This document shows positions 7,562-17,234 of a stretch of 64,000 bases of DNA, in pieces. The notes under the pieces are model-generated. The model did not search any database. It saw only the letters and a list, made by a program, of their open reading frames with translations, and was not told where the DNA came from. The translations under genes and the position numbers were made by a program. Every line of letters begins with the position of its first letter. Positions within the stretch are counted from its first letter, which is position 1. Origin of the DNA: Oscillospiraceae bacterium. GTDB taxonomy: Bacteria; Bacillota; Clostridia; Oscillospirales; Ruminococcaceae. The stretch lies in the NCBI GenBank assembly GCA_015067175.1, contig SVMX01000001.1, positions 124,001 to 188,000 on the forward strand. Direction: 5' to 3'.

Positions 7562-8422
7562 ATGAAGCTTAGAACAACGATTGCCTGCGTGCTTGCAGCG
7601 ACGCTTATAGCACTTTCGGCTGGCTGCAAAAATAACGACGCACAAAGCTCCGACGGCGAGAGCGGCTCTCAGAGCACAGTTGAAACCACCGCGACAAGCG
7701 GAAATATCGGCGATATTGAGCTTAAAAGCGGCGACAAGATAGCGGAATTTAACATCGATGGCTATGGCACGATAAAGGCAAAGCTCTTCCCCGATATTGC
7801 ACCAAAGGGCGTTGACAATTTCATAAAGCTTGCTGACAGCGGCTTTTATGACGGGCTAACCATTCACCGTGTATACGCGGGCTTTATGTTCCAGGGCGGT
7901 TCGCTTAACGGAGACGGCACAGGCGGCGAGGCTGCTGACGGCGGCTCTTTCGGAATTGAAACGAGCGACAACGCACGCCACTTCTACGGGGCGCTGTGTT
8001 ATGCGAATGCAGGCGGACAGAACACCTGTCAGTTCTATATCGTAAACAACAAAAGCGAGAACGAGTTGACAAACACTATAAATACCATCAAGGAATACCG
8101 CGAAGAATGTATTACAGAGCGCGACAAATATGAAAAAGACTCTTACGAATACAGCTATTATGACAGCGGTGTTGCATATTATGATGATATGCTGGCTGAT
8201 TATGAAGCTTTCCCCGACAACGTTGTAGCTAAATACGACAAGGTCGGCGGCGCTCCCTCTCTTGACGGCGGATACACCGTTTTCGGACAGGTATACGAGG
8301 GCTTTGACGTTATCGACGCCATCTCCGCGTGCGAGGTCATTGCAAACGCAGGCGGCGAGATGTCCTTACCCGTTAAGACAATAACTATAACCTCGGTAAA
8401 GATTACTGAATACACTGAATAA
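7562..8422 (+). CDS. Peptidyl-prolyl cis-trans isomerase, cyclophilin-type lipoprotein
   Basis: A 286-residue exported protein with lipobox LSAGC (Cys near 21), a Ser/Thr-rich linker and a cyclophilin domain from about residue 60. The catalytic region IHRVYAGFMFQGGSLNGDG keeps the Arg, Phe and Gln of active cyclophilins, and CQFYIVNN follows. About 65 charged, helical residues are inserted before the final LDGGYTVFGQVYEGFDVI strand. It probably assists folding of exported proteins on the outer face of the membrane. Second of three tandem paralogues, 18 bp after the first. Confidence 0.85.
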   Translation: MKLRTTIACVLAATLIALSAGCKNNDAQSSDGESGSQSTVETTATSGNIGDIELKSGDKIAEFNIDGYGTIKAKLFPDIAPKGVDNFIKLADSGFYDGLTIHRVYAGFMFQGGSLNGDGTGGEAADGGSFGIETSDNARHFYGALCYANAGGQNTCQFYIVNNKSENELTNTINTIKEYREECITERDKYEKDSYEYSYYDSGVAYYDDMLADYEAFPDNVVAKYDKVGGAPSLDGGYTVFGQVYEGFDVIDAISACEVIANAGGEMSLPVKTITITSVKITEYTE

Positions 8423-8449
8423 ATCAGACTGCGAAAGGACGTGCTTAAC

Positions 8450-9415
8450 ATGAAGATAGGACGTATAATTCTCAGCGCGATATTAGCTGCAAGCTGCATT
8501 TTCGGGGCTGTTGGCTGCGATTCCACAGTTAAGTCCTCGGTAGGCAACACCGAGATCATCAACTTTGTGGACGGCGACAAAATTGCCGAGATAAACATCG
8601 AGGGCTACGGCACGATAAAGGCGAAGCTCTTCCCTGACCTCGCTCCCAAGGGTGTTGAGAATTTTATCAAGCTTGCCGAGCAGAAATACTACAACGGTCT
8701 TAAAATACACCGTGTACTGGGCGACCAGTTCATTCAGGGAGGCTCGCTCAATGGCGATGGCACAGGCGGCAAGGCGCTTATCGACGAAAGCGGCACGTTC
8801 GGACTTGAAACGAGCGAGCAGGCTCGCCACTTCTACGGCGCGCTGTGCTATGCGAATGTTTCGGGCAAAAACAGCACTCAGTTCTTTGTAGTTACAAATA
8901 ACGAGCCGCAGGATCTCTCCACATTCGACACCGAACAGATGAAAGCCGCTGCCGCTGCAAACGCTGACCTCAAATCGCACGTTGACAGTAATTCTTCGGA
9001 TTACAGTATGTACGAATACAAGGAGCAGTATTACACCGCACTTGCAGGCATGGTAACAAATGCTACCGAGTTCGTTACGCAAAAGTATAAGGACGTTGGC
9101 GGCATACCGATGTTTGATGGCGGCTACACTGTTTTCGGACAGGTATATGAGGGCTATGACGTGCTTGAAGCCATCGCGAAGTGCGATGTAGAAAACAACG
9201 CATACAGCGAAAAATCGAAGCCTATCGAGGATATCGTGATAACCTCAGTGAATATCGTAACATACAAGACACCGGGCACAGGCGAGGCTACCGCTGAGGC
9301 TGAAGAAGACGAAGAAAGCAAGTCCGAGAGCGCTGAAGCTTCTGACGCTATCGTTGACGACACCGCTGAAGCTGAAGATGCTTCTTCGGCTGAGGACACC
9401 TCCTCTGTGGCTTAA
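8450..9415 (+). CDS. Peptidyl-prolyl cis-trans isomerase, cyclophilin-type lipoprotein
   Basis: A 321-residue paralogue of the preceding gene. It has a signal peptide, Cys at the end of FGAVGC, and an intact catalytic phrase IHRVLGDQFIQGGSLNGDG with STQFFVVTNN after it. It has the same type of helical insertion before FDGGYTVFGQVYEGYDVL. The last 50 residues are an acidic Glu/Ala/Ser tail (AEAEEDEESKSES) that its neighbours lack at this length. The ATG at 8450 is chosen over the GTG at 8441 because AAAGGA (8434-8439) is too close to the GTG. Transcription ends at the hairpin at 9434-9489. Confidence 0.85.
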   Translation: MKIGRIILSAILAASCIFGAVGCDSTVKSSVGNTEIINFVDGDKIAEINIEGYGTIKAKLFPDLAPKGVENFIKLAEQKYYNGLKIHRVLGDQFIQGGSLNGDGTGGKALIDESGTFGLETSEQARHFYGALCYANVSGKNSTQFFVVTNNEPQDLSTFDTEQMKAAAAANADLKSHVDSNSSDYSMYEYKEQYYTALAGMVTNATEFVTQKYKDVGGIPMFDGGYTVFGQVYEGYDVLEAIAKCDVENNAYSEKSKPIEDIVITSVNIVTYKTPGTGEATAEAEEDEESKSESAEASDAIVDDTAEAEDASSAEDTSSVA

Positions 9416-9433
9416 AATTCAATATAATTAATT

Positions 9434-9496
9434 GTCCTCCTTTGATCTGTGATATGGTCGCAAAACCATTTCATTTATCAAAGGAGGACTTATTTT
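9434..9496 (+). terminator. Rho-independent terminator after the cyclophilin genes
   Basis: A long hairpin with 13-bp perfect outer arms (GTCCTCCTTTGAT at 9434-9446, ATCAAAGGAGGAC at 9477-9489) and an inner ATGGT/ACCAT stem. TTATTTTTTA follows. Confidence 0.85.
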
Positions 9497-9545
9497 TTAT
9501 TTAAAGATCTTTTACCGATTTACGCGATGATTTTCGCTGAAGCTA

Positions 9546-9576
9546 CAAAAAACGGACGATCAAAGTCGTCCGTTTT
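9546..9576 (-). terminator. Terminator of the cellulase/DUF523 operon
   Basis: An 11-bp stem (AAAACGGACGA at 9549-9559, TCGTCCGTTTT at 9566-9576) with a 6-base loop that contains the DUF523 stop codon. A run of T follows on the minus strand. Confidence 0.8.
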
Positions 9577-10030
9577 CATAGTTTTGAAGCATTTCATTTG
9601 CCGCTTCGATATTGTTCTCACTGAACACAGCGAAGCCATTTTCACGCAGAAGCTCCGCTGTGACACCCTCGCCGCTTATCGTTATTCCCGAAAAGCTGCC
9701 GTCATATATCTCGTTTACGCCGCACGAGGGACTGCGCTCCTTTAAAATGCACAGCAAAACATCGTTTCCGCGTGCTTTCTTCAGTGCCGCCTCTGCTCCG
9801 CGCGTATATTCCTCGGTGAAGCATTTGCCGCTTTCAGCGAATACCCCGCTGTTTCTTCGCTCACACGGAACTCTCGGTACAGAAAGTCCTCCGTCTACCT
9901 CGGGACAGATGGGAATCAGCCGTCCCTCGGCGCGCCATTTCAAAAGCAACGGGTGGCTGCAAGGCTTTGAGCGTCCGTCATAGCGGCAGCGCTCACCCAA
10001 AAGGCAAGCGCTAACCAGTATCTTTTTCAT
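9560..10030 (-). CDS. DUF523 family protein
   Basis: A 156-residue cytoplasmic protein of the DUF523 (YbbK-like) family. Its conserved phrases are present: SACLLGERCRYDG (about 7-19), ICPEVDGGLSVPRVPCE (about 41-57) and LKERSPSCG (about 97-105). Four or more conserved Cys residues suggest metal or cluster binding, but no activity is established. Last gene of the minus-strand operon after the cellulase, 1 bp from the membrane protein gene. Confidence 0.85.
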   Translation of the reverse strand: MKKILVSACLLGERCRYDGRSKPCSHPLLLKWRAEGRLIPICPEVDGGLSVPRVPCERRNSGVFAESGKCFTEEYTRGAEAALKKARGNDVLLCILKERSPSCGVNEIYDGSFSGITISGEGVTAELLRENGFAVFSENNIEAANEMLQNYENGRL

Positions 10031-10031
10031 A

Positions 10032-10661
10032 TCATTCCTCCGCAGGAATAGTTATCTGTAACGTTCTAACAGAGTAACCATCTGCAAACCTTATCGCAAG
10101 CGTGTTCTCAGACAGCCAAGCCATGTAGTAATCCTCATAGCTGCTGGAAAAGGTCGTTATCTCTGTCGCTGCAAGCAGATCAAGCTCTCCGTAGCCGCCG
10201 TCGTACTGAAACACTTTCAGCGTTCCGTAGTTGTCAGTGTACTTATCCTCGAGAAGAAGCAAATGCATGGTATCATCGGTCAGCGGATAAAACACTGAGC
10301 TTACTGGCTGCGGTCCTTTGACCCACATAAACGAGAACATTACCGCACCGACAGACGCCGCAAGCAGCAACGCTCCGCCGATTATACCTGCCGCAAGCTT
10401 ACTGCCGCGCTTTGTGCCGATAACGCCGACCATCATCACTGCGCACAGCGCTACTGTTACCGCAAGCGCTATTGCCGCAGCAATACCGAAGCTGTCATAG
10501 ATATGCGAGGCAACGACGAAGTTCTCCTCGGTAAAGGTATAGCTTGTCGGGAACTCACCGCGATTTATATCAAGAACGATCGCAAGCACCAGCATTAAAA
10601 TATCAACAGCAATAATGATACCTGCTGCTATCAAAGGCTTTCGTATTATTTTAGGCTGCAT
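10032..10661 (-). CDS. Membrane protein of unknown function (209 aa)
   Basis: Unrecognised. Three hydrophobic segments lie at about residues 10-32, 57-80 and 88-112. A soluble, probably extracytoplasmic C-terminal domain of about 95 residues follows, rich in beta-type and aromatic residues (LKVFQYDGGYGELDLL, EDYYMAWLSENTLAIRF). The start follows GAAAGGAGC, and the gene is 15 bp downstream of the cellulase. That makes it part of the same transcript, though the sequence does not show a role in cellulose use. Confidence 0.7.
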   Translation of the reverse strand: MQPKIIRKPLIAAGIIIAVDILMLVLAIVLDINRGEFPTSYTFTEENFVVASHIYDSFGIAAAIALAVTVALCAVMMVGVIGTKRGSKLAAGIIGGALLLAASVGAVMFSFMWVKGPQPVSSVFYPLTDDTMHLLLLEDKYTDNYGTLKVFQYDGGYGELDLLAATEITTFSSSYEDYYMAWLSENTLAIRFADGYSVRTLQITIPAEE

Positions 10662-10676
10662 ATATGCTCCTTTCCG

Positions 10677-13454
10677 TTACGGCTTGTCGCCGAAAATAGG
10701 CGAGCCGTTCTTAAGTATCACTATATGCTGCGCATTTCCTGCGGAATAGTCATTTCCGAGGTTGAAGTCCGACCAGTCGGCGCGCGTTATGCGCACTTGC
10801 ACCGTCATAGAATCTCCCGCATTCAGCGTGCCGCTGCCAAAGCTTACCGCGCACTTAGTATCCGCATTATCGCCGCTTGCACTTGAAAAAGCTCCGCTTA
10901 TATTGCTTGTCAGCGCCACATAATTGCTGCCGTTGGTTGCGGCATGGTCACACCAGAAACAAAGGTCGTTATTGCCGTCAGCAGTGAAATAGTAATCTAT
11001 CCGAAGCTTTGACAGGTCTATAGCCGCGCCTGTGTTGTTCTTTATATCAAGCGAGAACTGTATCGTGTTTCCTGTGCCGCTTACAGCGCTTTGGCTAAGG
11101 CTCACAGCTACGCCGTTGTCCTCCGCTGATGGATTCTGCGGCAAGGGCTTTGAGGTCGTAGTAGTCGATGCCGCGCCTCCCGATGTAGACGACGGCTTTA
11201 CAGCAGTGCCTGTGCTCTTTCCATCGGGAACAGTACCAAACACAAGCTCGCCGCCCTCAAACAGCGCCATGTGCACAGCTCTAACCTCGGACGAGCCGTT
11301 TGTGCCGATAAGCTCCTGATAAGACGGGTCATTAGAAGCATCCCACACTCCGTTGTTTGAAGTGATACGGAACTGTACTTCCTTTTTATAGGCGCTCTGT
11401 CCGCCTGGGTATATCTTAGTTCCTGCGAAATCTATCTCGGCATAGTAGATATGCTTAGCTTCGTCATGGCAGAATATTCCTCCACTCTTACCGCCCTCGC
11501 TGTAGTTTGTGGTAACAGTGAGGTCGGAAGCGCTGCCGCCTGCCGCATAGATCTCAGAAAGATCCATGTAATAGCGCAGAGTAAGGTTATCGGTCACTCT
11601 TGCGGGCCATGAGGTCTTGTTGTAGATAAGCGCTTTTATTTCAGTGAAGCCGTTGCCCTGCGCATTGGTGCGATAGTCAACATAAAGCTCCTCGCCTACC
11701 TCCTCGACAGCCCCGAAGTCTACTAAGGTTTTGCCGCCGTACTTGTCGTACATCTTAGCAAGAAGTCCCGTGTATCCCGCATTGTAATCGCAAGCGACCT
11801 CGTTGCAGTTATAATCAGAAACGGTATCGGTATAGCCATCAGAATTGTTCGGGCCGCCTACCAGTGCACCGTAAAGCGTATGACGGTGATAGTTCGGCTC
11901 GCTCATATTGTCTGCCCAGCTTCCCTGTGCAGTTCTGTGATGAGGGTGCTCGGGAGGATTTTCACCAAAGCCAACAACAAAGCTTCTTCCCGTACTTCCT
12001 AGAGCGTAGTTTATCTGACTTTCATAGAATTTCACATATGTATCGCGTTTTGCAGAGGGACAGCCTTTCCAGTCGGAGTAGACAGCCGCGATATATCCCG
12101 AAGTTGTGGCATAACGCAGGCTTCCCCAGTTATCTATCCAAGCAAGTCCCTTGGGAGTATATGTAACGCGCTCGCCGCCTGTGCCTGTCGTCCACCAGTC
12201 AAGATTTTTCTCGACCTTGTCTTTATAAGTCTGCTTATTTGTAAGCTTTGCAAGCATTGTTGCCGCACCAATTGAAACATCGTCCCAGCACATCGTCCAC
12301 TTATAATCACAAGAAGCGTTCACGATATACTGCTCTGCCTTGCTGAGATAGCTGCTGTCGTCTGTCGCGATATACAGCCAAACGCCTGCCCAAGCAAGCT
12401 CGTCATAAAATCCGCTCCACGAGTTGTAGAAGCCGTTTGCAGCGGTGTAGCCGCTGTCGCTCTTGGTGCGCTCGGCGAAATCATAAAGCTGCTTTGCATG
12501 GGTTATACACTTTTTGGCATACGCCGGGTCGCTATCCTCAAACACAACAGCGCACGAAGCAAGAGAAGCCGCCGCCCCTGCAACAACGCATGAGCCAGGG
12601 CTGTTTGCAGTTACTTTGAAGCTCGGACGCTCCATCTGCATGACCTCGGCTGCGCCCCACCATGCATGGTCTTTGCTGCCGTCGCCGACCTGATAATAGT
12701 AAACATCGTCCTTGGGGTGACATTTTATGAGATAGTCATTCACCCACTTGATGGTATCGAGCATATATTCATGCTGTCCACTCTCCTTGTAGGCGTCCTC
12801 ATACTCGAAAACTGACCACGCAAGCACCGATGATGTATACGCCATAGGCAGATTGAATTTCACATTGTCGCCCGCGTCATAAAGTCCGCCTGTGAGGTCA
12901 AGACCGACGTCTGCACCGTCTGACATACCTGAATCGCCGCGCCAATTCGTGCGGTCGCTGTTCTCGTCAAGGTCGCCCGAGCGCTGAAGCTCATAAAATA
13001 TTATAGATTTTTGCAGAGCCTCGCCGTAATTGTACTTGCCTGTTGAGGCAGTACCCTCAGTGCCGCTGCCACCCTCGGTAAGACCTGTTTTATCCTCGGC
13101 GGGCTTTCCCGAGGAGCCGCTTTTCGGCGTTGTGGTAAAAGCTGAAGCTATAGCGTTCGTCATCTCAGGCAGCATGGAAGGTGCGCCTGTTGATGATGTA
13201 ACGCCGCTCGGCGAAGTCTGAGAAGGGGTAGTTGCCGCTTCAGACTGAACAGGTTCTTCTGTATTTGAAGACGAAACTGAGCCTGTTGATGTCTGTGCTG
13301 TTGTTGCAGAAGTGCCGCCGACAGTAGTGCTGTCGGTATCAGAAGTAGACTGAGATGTCTGCTCTCCATCAGATGAAGCAGTGTCGCCTGCGCAGCCTGT
13401 CAATAGTACACAAGCAGCAAGCAGCAGAGCCATCGCGCGTTTTTTTATATTCAT
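10677..13454 (-). CDS. GH9 cellulase with CBM3 modules, lipoprotein
   Basis: A 925-residue surface endoglucanase. Modules in order: a lipoprotein signal peptide with LLTGC (Cys 21), a Ser/Thr-rich linker to about 138, the GH9 catalytic domain (about 140-570), a CBM3c-like module (about 590-740), a second Ser/Thr linker, and a C-terminal CBM3-like module (about 800-925). Catalytic residues are visible: the Asp pair in DAGD, the His in [13 protein letters not shown], and the Glu in [18 protein letters not shown]9-CBM3c enzymes are typically processive endoglucanases. No dockerin is seen, so lipid anchoring replaces cellulosome attachment. The ATG at 13454 follows GGGAGGAAAG, and an in-frame upstream extension is not needed. 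Confidence 0.92.
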   Translation of the reverse strand: MNIKKRAMALLLAACVLLTGCAGDTASSDGEQTSQSTSDTDSTTVGGTSATTAQTSTGSVSSSNTEEPVQSEAATTPSQTSPSGVTSSTGAPSMLPEMTNAIASAFTTTPKSGSSGKPAEDKTGLTEGGSGTEGTASTGKYNYGEALQKSIIFYELQRSGDLDENSDRTNWRGDSGMSDGADVGLDLTGGLYDAGDNVKFNLPMAYTSSVLAWSVFEYEDAYKESGQHEYMLDTIKWVNDYLIKCHPKDDVYYYQVGDGSKDHAWWGAAEVMQMERPSFKVTANSPGSCVVAGAAASLASCAVVFEDSDPAYAKKCITHAKQLYDFAERTKSDSGYTAANGFYNSWSGFYDELAWAGVWLYIATDDSSYLSKAEQYIVNASCDYKWTMCWDDVSIGAATMLAKLTNKQTYKDKVEKNLDWWTTGTGGERVTYTPKGLAWIDNWGSLRYATTSGYIAAVYSDWKGCPSAKRDTYVKFYESQINYALGSTGRSFVVGFGENPPEHPHHRTAQGSWADNMSEPNYHRHTLYGALVGGPNNSDGYTDTVSDYNCNEVACDYNAGYTGLLAKMYDKYGGKTLVDFGAVEEVGEELYVDYRTNAQGNGFTEIKALIYNKTSWPARVTDNLTLRYYMDLSEIYAAGGSASDLTVTTNYSEGGKSGGIFCHDEAKHIYYAEIDFAGTKIYPGGQSAYKKEVQFRITSNNGVWDASNDPSYQELIGTNGSSEVRAVHMALFEGGELVFGTVPDGKSTGTAVKPSSTSGGAASTTTTSKPLPQNPSAEDNGVAVSLSQSAVSGTGNTIQFSLDIKNNTGAAIDLSKLRIDYYFTADGNNDLCFWCDHAATNGSNYVALTSNISGAFSSASGDNADTKCAVSFGSGTLNAGDSMTVQVRITRADWSDFNLGNDYSAGNAQHIVILKNGSPIFGDKP

Positions 13455-13490
13455 AGCTTTCCTCCCGAACTGGATTTTATCACTAATACT

Positions 13491-13519
13491 ATAATACAGC
13501 AATAAACCCAGATTGTCAA
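13491..13519 (-). promoter_or_regulatory. Sigma-A promoter of the GH9 cellulase operon
   Basis: Minus strand: TTGACA (13514-13519), a 17-bp spacer, TATTAT (13491-13496). It lies about 40 bases before the cellulase ATG, close to the dnaJ terminator. No obvious catabolite operator is seen in this short leader. Confidence 0.8.
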
Positions 13520-13531
13520 GAATTTCCGAAG

Positions 13532-13564
13532 CATAAAAGACCGCTCTCGAAAACGAAAGCGGTC
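13532..13564 (-). terminator. Terminator of the hrcA-grpE-dnaK-dnaJ operon
   Basis: An 11-bp stem with one mismatch (GACCGCTCTCG at 13539-13549, CGAAAGCGGTC at 13554-13564). CTTTTAT follows on the minus strand, directly after dnaJ. Confidence 0.75.
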
Positions 13565-13569
13565 AATAT

Positions 13570-14733
13570 TTATGAAAACAGATCCTTTATCTTGTCGAAG
13601 AAAGAGCTGCGCTTCTCGTAGTTCTTCTCGTCAAGAGTTTCCTCAAATGCCTTGAGGGCGTCTTTCTGCTTTTTGTTGAGGTTTCTCGGTATCTCAACAA
13701 AGACCTTTACCATCTGGTCGCCTCTGCCCTCACGCTGAAGCTTCTGAACGCCCTTTCCGCGAAGTCTGAACACAGTTCCTGCCTGTGTTCCTGCGGGGAC
13801 GTTATAGGTAACGTTTCCGTCGATGGTAGGAACTTCTATCTCAGCGCCGAGAGCCGCCTGCATATAGGTTATCGGAACCTCTATCCAGATGTCATTATCC
13901 TTACGCTCGAAAACAGGGTCTTTTCTTACTGATATACGAACATTCAGGTCGCCGCGAGAGCCGCCGTTTGTACCCATGTTGCCCTGTCCGCGAACTGCCA
14001 TAGTCATTCCGTCGTTGATACCTGCGGGAATATTGACAGAGATGATCTTTTTCTTCTGAACACGTCCGCTGCCAGAGCACTTCGCGCATGGACTCTCGAT
14101 GATCTTGCCCTTGCCCGAGCACTTTGAACAAGCTCTTGTGCTGGACATAGTGCCGAACATCGTGCGCTGCTGAACATTTACCTTACCTGTGCCGCGGCAA
14201 TCGGGACAGCTCTTGGTATTTGTGCCCTTTTTCGCACCGCTGCCGCCGCACTCCTCACATTCCTCAACACGGCTTATCTCGATATCGTGAGTAAGTCCTT
14301 TACAAGCCTCCATAAAGCTTATGCTGAGCGAAGCCGCGATATCCGAGCCTTTTCTCGGCGCATTGGGATTGCTGCGTGTGCCGCCGCCAAAACCGCCGCC
14401 GAAAATGTTGTCGAAAATATCTCCGAGGTCGATACCACCGCCGTCAAAGCCGCCGAAGCCGCCAAAACCGCCGAAGCCGCCGCCCTGACCTGCACCGTAA
14501 TTGGGATCAACGCCAGCAAAACCGAACTGGTCGTATTTCGCGCGCTTATCGGGGTCGGAAAGAACCTCGTTCGCCTCGTTGACTTCCTTGAACTTCTCCG
14601 CAGCCTGAGGGTCATCGGGATTTAAATCGGGGTGGTACTGCTTTGCAAGCTTTCTGTACGCTTTTTTAATATCAGCGTCAGAAGCACCCTTTTGCAGCCC
14701 CAGCACCTCATAATAATCTCTTTTATCTGCCAT
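13570..14733 (-). CDS. dnaJ: Chaperone protein DnaJ
   Basis: A 387-residue Hsp40 that delivers substrates to DnaK and stimulates its ATPase. Seen: a J domain with YHPDLNP (the HPD triad, about 34-36), a Gly/Phe-rich stretch ([15 protein letters not shown]) and a four-repeat zinc-finger domain ([32 protein letters not shown]). The C-terminal substrate-binding domains follow. The ATG of [12 protein letters not shown] is chosen because AAAGGACT precedes it. The earlier in-frame start lies in the intergenic hairpin. Confidence 0.97.
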   Translation of the reverse strand: MADKRDYYEVLGLQKGASDADIKKAYRKLAKQYHPDLNPDDPQAAEKFKEVNEANEVLSDPDKRAKYDQFGFAGVDPNYGAGQGGGFGGFGGFGGFDGGGIDLGDIFDNIFGGGFGGGTRSNPNAPRKGSDIAASLSISFMEACKGLTHDIEISRVEECEECGGSGAKKGTNTKSCPDCRGTGKVNVQQRTMFGTMSSTRACSKCSGKGKIIESPCAKCSGSGRVQKKKIISVNIPAGINDGMTMAVRGQGNMGTNGGSRGDLNVRISVRKDPVFERKDNDIWIEVPITYMQAALGAEIEVPTIDGNVTYNVPAGTQAGTVFRLRGKGVQKLQREGRGDQMVKVFVEIPRNLNKKQKDALKAFEETLDEKNYEKRSSFFDKIKDLFS

Positions 14734-14756
14734 ATAAATCAGTCCTTTGCAACAAA

Positions 14757-14792
14757 GCAACGCCCCAAGGCATTATGCCCCAAGGCGTTGTT
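14757..14792 (-). other. Intergenic stem-loop between dnaK and dnaJ
   Basis: Two copies of GCCCCAAGGC-type sequence form a hairpin with CAACGCC/GGCGTTG outer arms, an inner GGCA/TGCC stem and a CCAA internal loop. There is no strong T-run on the minus strand. It probably tunes the dnaK:dnaJ ratio through processing or partial termination (inference). Confidence 0.45.
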
Positions 14793-14802
14793 GCCTAAGT
14801 TA

Positions 14803-16635
14803 TTAGTTCTCAGTATAATCTGCGTCGATAACATCGCCGTCAACGGGGCCGTTATCCTCGGAAGCAGCGCCCTGTGCAGCCTGAGCTGCCGCTGCGTCGC
14901 CGCCCTGTGCCTGATATACCTTGCCTGCGATCTCGTAGAATGCGTTCTGAAGCTCGTCCTTAGCGGTCTTTACAGCCTCGATGTCCTCGCCCTTGAGAGC
15001 TTCCTTAAGCGCATCAAGCTTGGGCTGTACCTTAGCCTTGTCGTCCTCGGTGACCTTATCGCCGAACTCGTTCATAGACTTCTCAATCTGGTATACCATC
15101 TGGTCAGCCTCGTTTCTGAGGTCAACCTCTTCCTTGCGCTTCTTATCCTCAGCTGCGAAAGCCTCAGCTTCTTTAACAGCCTTGTCGATGTCTTCCTTGC
15201 TCATGTTGGTGGAAGCAGTGATGGAAATATGCTGCTCCTTGCCTGTGCCGAGATCCTTTGCAGTTACGTTTACGATACCGTTAGCGTCGATATCGAATGT
15301 AACCTCGATCTGGGGGATTCCTCTGGGAGCGGGAGCGATACCGTCAAGACGGAATGTGCCGATAGACTTGTTGTCCTTTGCAAACTCACGCTCACCCTGA
15401 AGTACGTTTACCTCAACGCTGGGCTGGTTATCTGCATATGTGGAGAACACCTGAGATTTCTTTGTGGGGATAGTTGTGTTGCGCTCGATCATTCTTGTGC
15501 AAACGCCGCCTGCTGTTTCGATACCGAGGGACAGAGGAGTTACGTCGAGCAGAAGCAGACCTGTAACCTCCTTGTTCAGAACGCCACCCTGAATGCACGC
15601 ACCGATGGATACGCACTCATCGGGGTTGATGCCCTTGAAAGGCTCCTTGCCGAGGAAGCCCTTAACAGCCTCCTGAACAGCGGGGATTCTTGTGGAACCG
15701 CCAACGAGGAGGATCTTGTCGATCTCGCTTGTGGACAGACCGGAATCGGAAATAGCCTGCTTCAGCGGGCCCATTGTAGCCTCTACGAGGTCAGCGGTAA
15801 GCTCGTTGAACTTTGCTCTGGAGAGAGTTACGTTCAGATGCTTGGGACCTGTTGCGTCAGCTGTGATATAGGGGATATTTACATTAACTGTTGTTGTGTT
15901 GGAAAGCGCGATCTTAGCCTTTTCAGCCTCATCCTTAAGACGCTGCATAGCAAACTTATCGTTTGCGAGGTCGATTCCGTCGCTCTTCTTGAACTCATCT
16001 CTGAGGAAGTCGATGATTCTCTGGTCGAAGTCGTCGCCGCCCAGCTTGTTGTTACCTGCTGTTGCGAGTACCTCCTGAACGCCGTCGCCGATCTCAATAA
16101 CGGATACATCGAATGTACCGCCGCCGAGGTCGTATACAACGATCTTCTGATCGTCTTCCTTATCGATACCGTATGCAAGAGCAGCCGCTGTAGGCTCGTT
16201 GATGATTCTCTTTACGGTAAGACCTGCGATCTGACCAGCGTCCTTTGTAGCCTGACGCTGAGAGTCTGTAAAGTATGCGGGAACAGTGATAACAGCCTCT
16301 GTTACCGTTTCGCCGAGATAAGCCTCTGCATCAGCCTTCAGCTTCTGCAGGATCATCGCAGAGATCTCCTGAGGAGTGTACTTCTTGCCGTCGATGTCAA
16401 CCTTGTAATCGCTGCCCATGTGGCGCTTGATGGAAATGATTGTCTTGTCGGGGTTTGTAACAGCCTGATTCTTCGCAAGCTGACCTACAAGACGCTCGCC
16501 GTCCTTTGTGAACGCTACAACAGAGGGAGTTGTTCTGCTGCCCTCGGGGTTGGTGATAACTACAGGCTCGCCGCCCTCAATAACGGAAACGCAGGAGTTT
16601 GTAGTACCTAAGTCAATACCAATGATCTTTGCCAT
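14803..16635 (-). CDS. dnaK: Chaperone protein DnaK (Hsp70)
   Basis: A 610-residue Hsp70. Seen: the ATPase start [45 protein letters not shown] and [12 protein letters not shown]. The linker ([15 protein letters not shown]) and the substrate-binding domain follow. The acidic C-terminus ends in [12 protein letters not shown]. An Ala/Gln-rich stretch precedes the tail. The ATG of MAKIIG at 16635 has GGAGGAAT upstream. Third gene of the HrcA-controlled operon. Confidence 0.98.
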   Translation of the reverse strand: MAKIIGIDLGTTNSCVSVIEGGEPVVITNPEGSRTTPSVVAFTKDGERLVGQLAKNQAVTNPDKTIISIKRHMGSDYKVDIDGKKYTPQEISAMILQKLKADAEAYLGETVTEAVITVPAYFTDSQRQATKDAGQIAGLTVKRIINEPTAAALAYGIDKEDDQKIVVYDLGGGTFDVSVIEIGDGVQEVLATAGNNKLGGDDFDQRIIDFLRDEFKKSDGIDLANDKFAMQRLKDEAEKAKIALSNTTTVNVNIPYITADATGPKHLNVTLSRAKFNELTADLVEATMGPLKQAISDSGLSTSEIDKILLVGGSTRIPAVQEAVKGFLGKEPFKGINPDECVSIGACIQGGVLNKEVTGLLLLDVTPLSLGIETAGGVCTRMIERNTTIPTKKSQVFSTYADNQPSVEVNVLQGEREFAKDNKSIGTFRLDGIAPAPRGIPQIEVTFDIDANGIVNVTAKDLGTGKEQHISITASTNMSKEDIDKAVKEAEAFAAEDKKRKEEVDLRNEADQMVYQIEKSMNEFGDKVTEDDKAKVQPKLDALKEALKGEDIEAVKTAKDELQNAFYEIAGKVYQAQGGDAAAAQAAQGAASEDNGPVDGDVIDADYTEN

Positions 16636-16703
16636 AATATATTCCTCCATTCTTTTGGTTGCGGCTTATGCCGCGGTTGTTTTGAATGTTTTTTGCTGAT
16701 CTA

Positions 16704-17234
16704 TCAGTTAACGACTGCTACCATAGCAAATCGAATAACTCTGTCGCCGATCTTGTAGCCCTTTGCGAATGTATTGGCTACCATTCCGCTTTCAAGCTCG
16801 TCACTCTCAACGCGCTGTACTGCCTGGTGCATAGAGGGATCGAACATAACGCCGTCGCTCTCTATCTCCTCGACACCGAGCTTCTTTAAAATTTCAAGGA
16901 AGCTGTCGTCGATCATCTGAACGCCCTGCTTATAAGCAGCGTCGGTACACTCGGCTTCGAGCGCTCTTGTGAGGTTATCCATAACAGGGAGAAACTCCTT
17001 CACTACATCAGTGATGATTATGGGGCGAAGCTCCTGCTTTTCTTTGGCCACGCGCTTGCGGAAGTTGTCATATTCCGCCATCGTGCGCATAAGCTGATCC
17101 TTTACAGCAGCAAGCTCGTCTACCTGCTCAGGCTCACCGTCTGTTATCTCTACCTCAGCGGCATTCTCAGCGGACTCCTCTGCGGAGATCTCATCAATAT
17201 CTACCTTTTCGATCTCCTGTTCATTGTTTGCCAT
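16704..17234 (-). CDS. grpE: Nucleotide exchange factor GrpE
   Basis: A 176-residue exchange factor for DnaK. An acidic, disordered N-terminus is followed by a long coiled coil (MRTMAEYDNFRKRVAKEKQE) and the beta domain (MHQAVQRVESDELESGMVAN.. GYKIGDRVIRFAMVAV). The ATG overlaps the end of hrcA by 14 bp, so translation of the two is coupled. Confidence 0.96.
   Translation of the reverse strand: MANNEQEIEKVDIDEISAEESAENAAEVEITDGEPEQVDELAAVKDQLMRTMAEYDNFRKRVAKEKQELRPIIITDVVKEFLPVMDNLTRALEAECTDAAYKQGVQMIDDSFLEILKKLGVEEIESDGVMFDPSMHQAVQRVESDELESGMVANTFAKGYKIGDRVIRFAMVAVVN

Noticed and set aside
14632-16611. 659-residue plus-strand open frame
   Set aside because: It lies wholly opposite dnaK and the start of dnaJ. 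It is Cys/Leu-rich low-quality sequence without a ribosome-binding site, so it is a shadow of codon bias.
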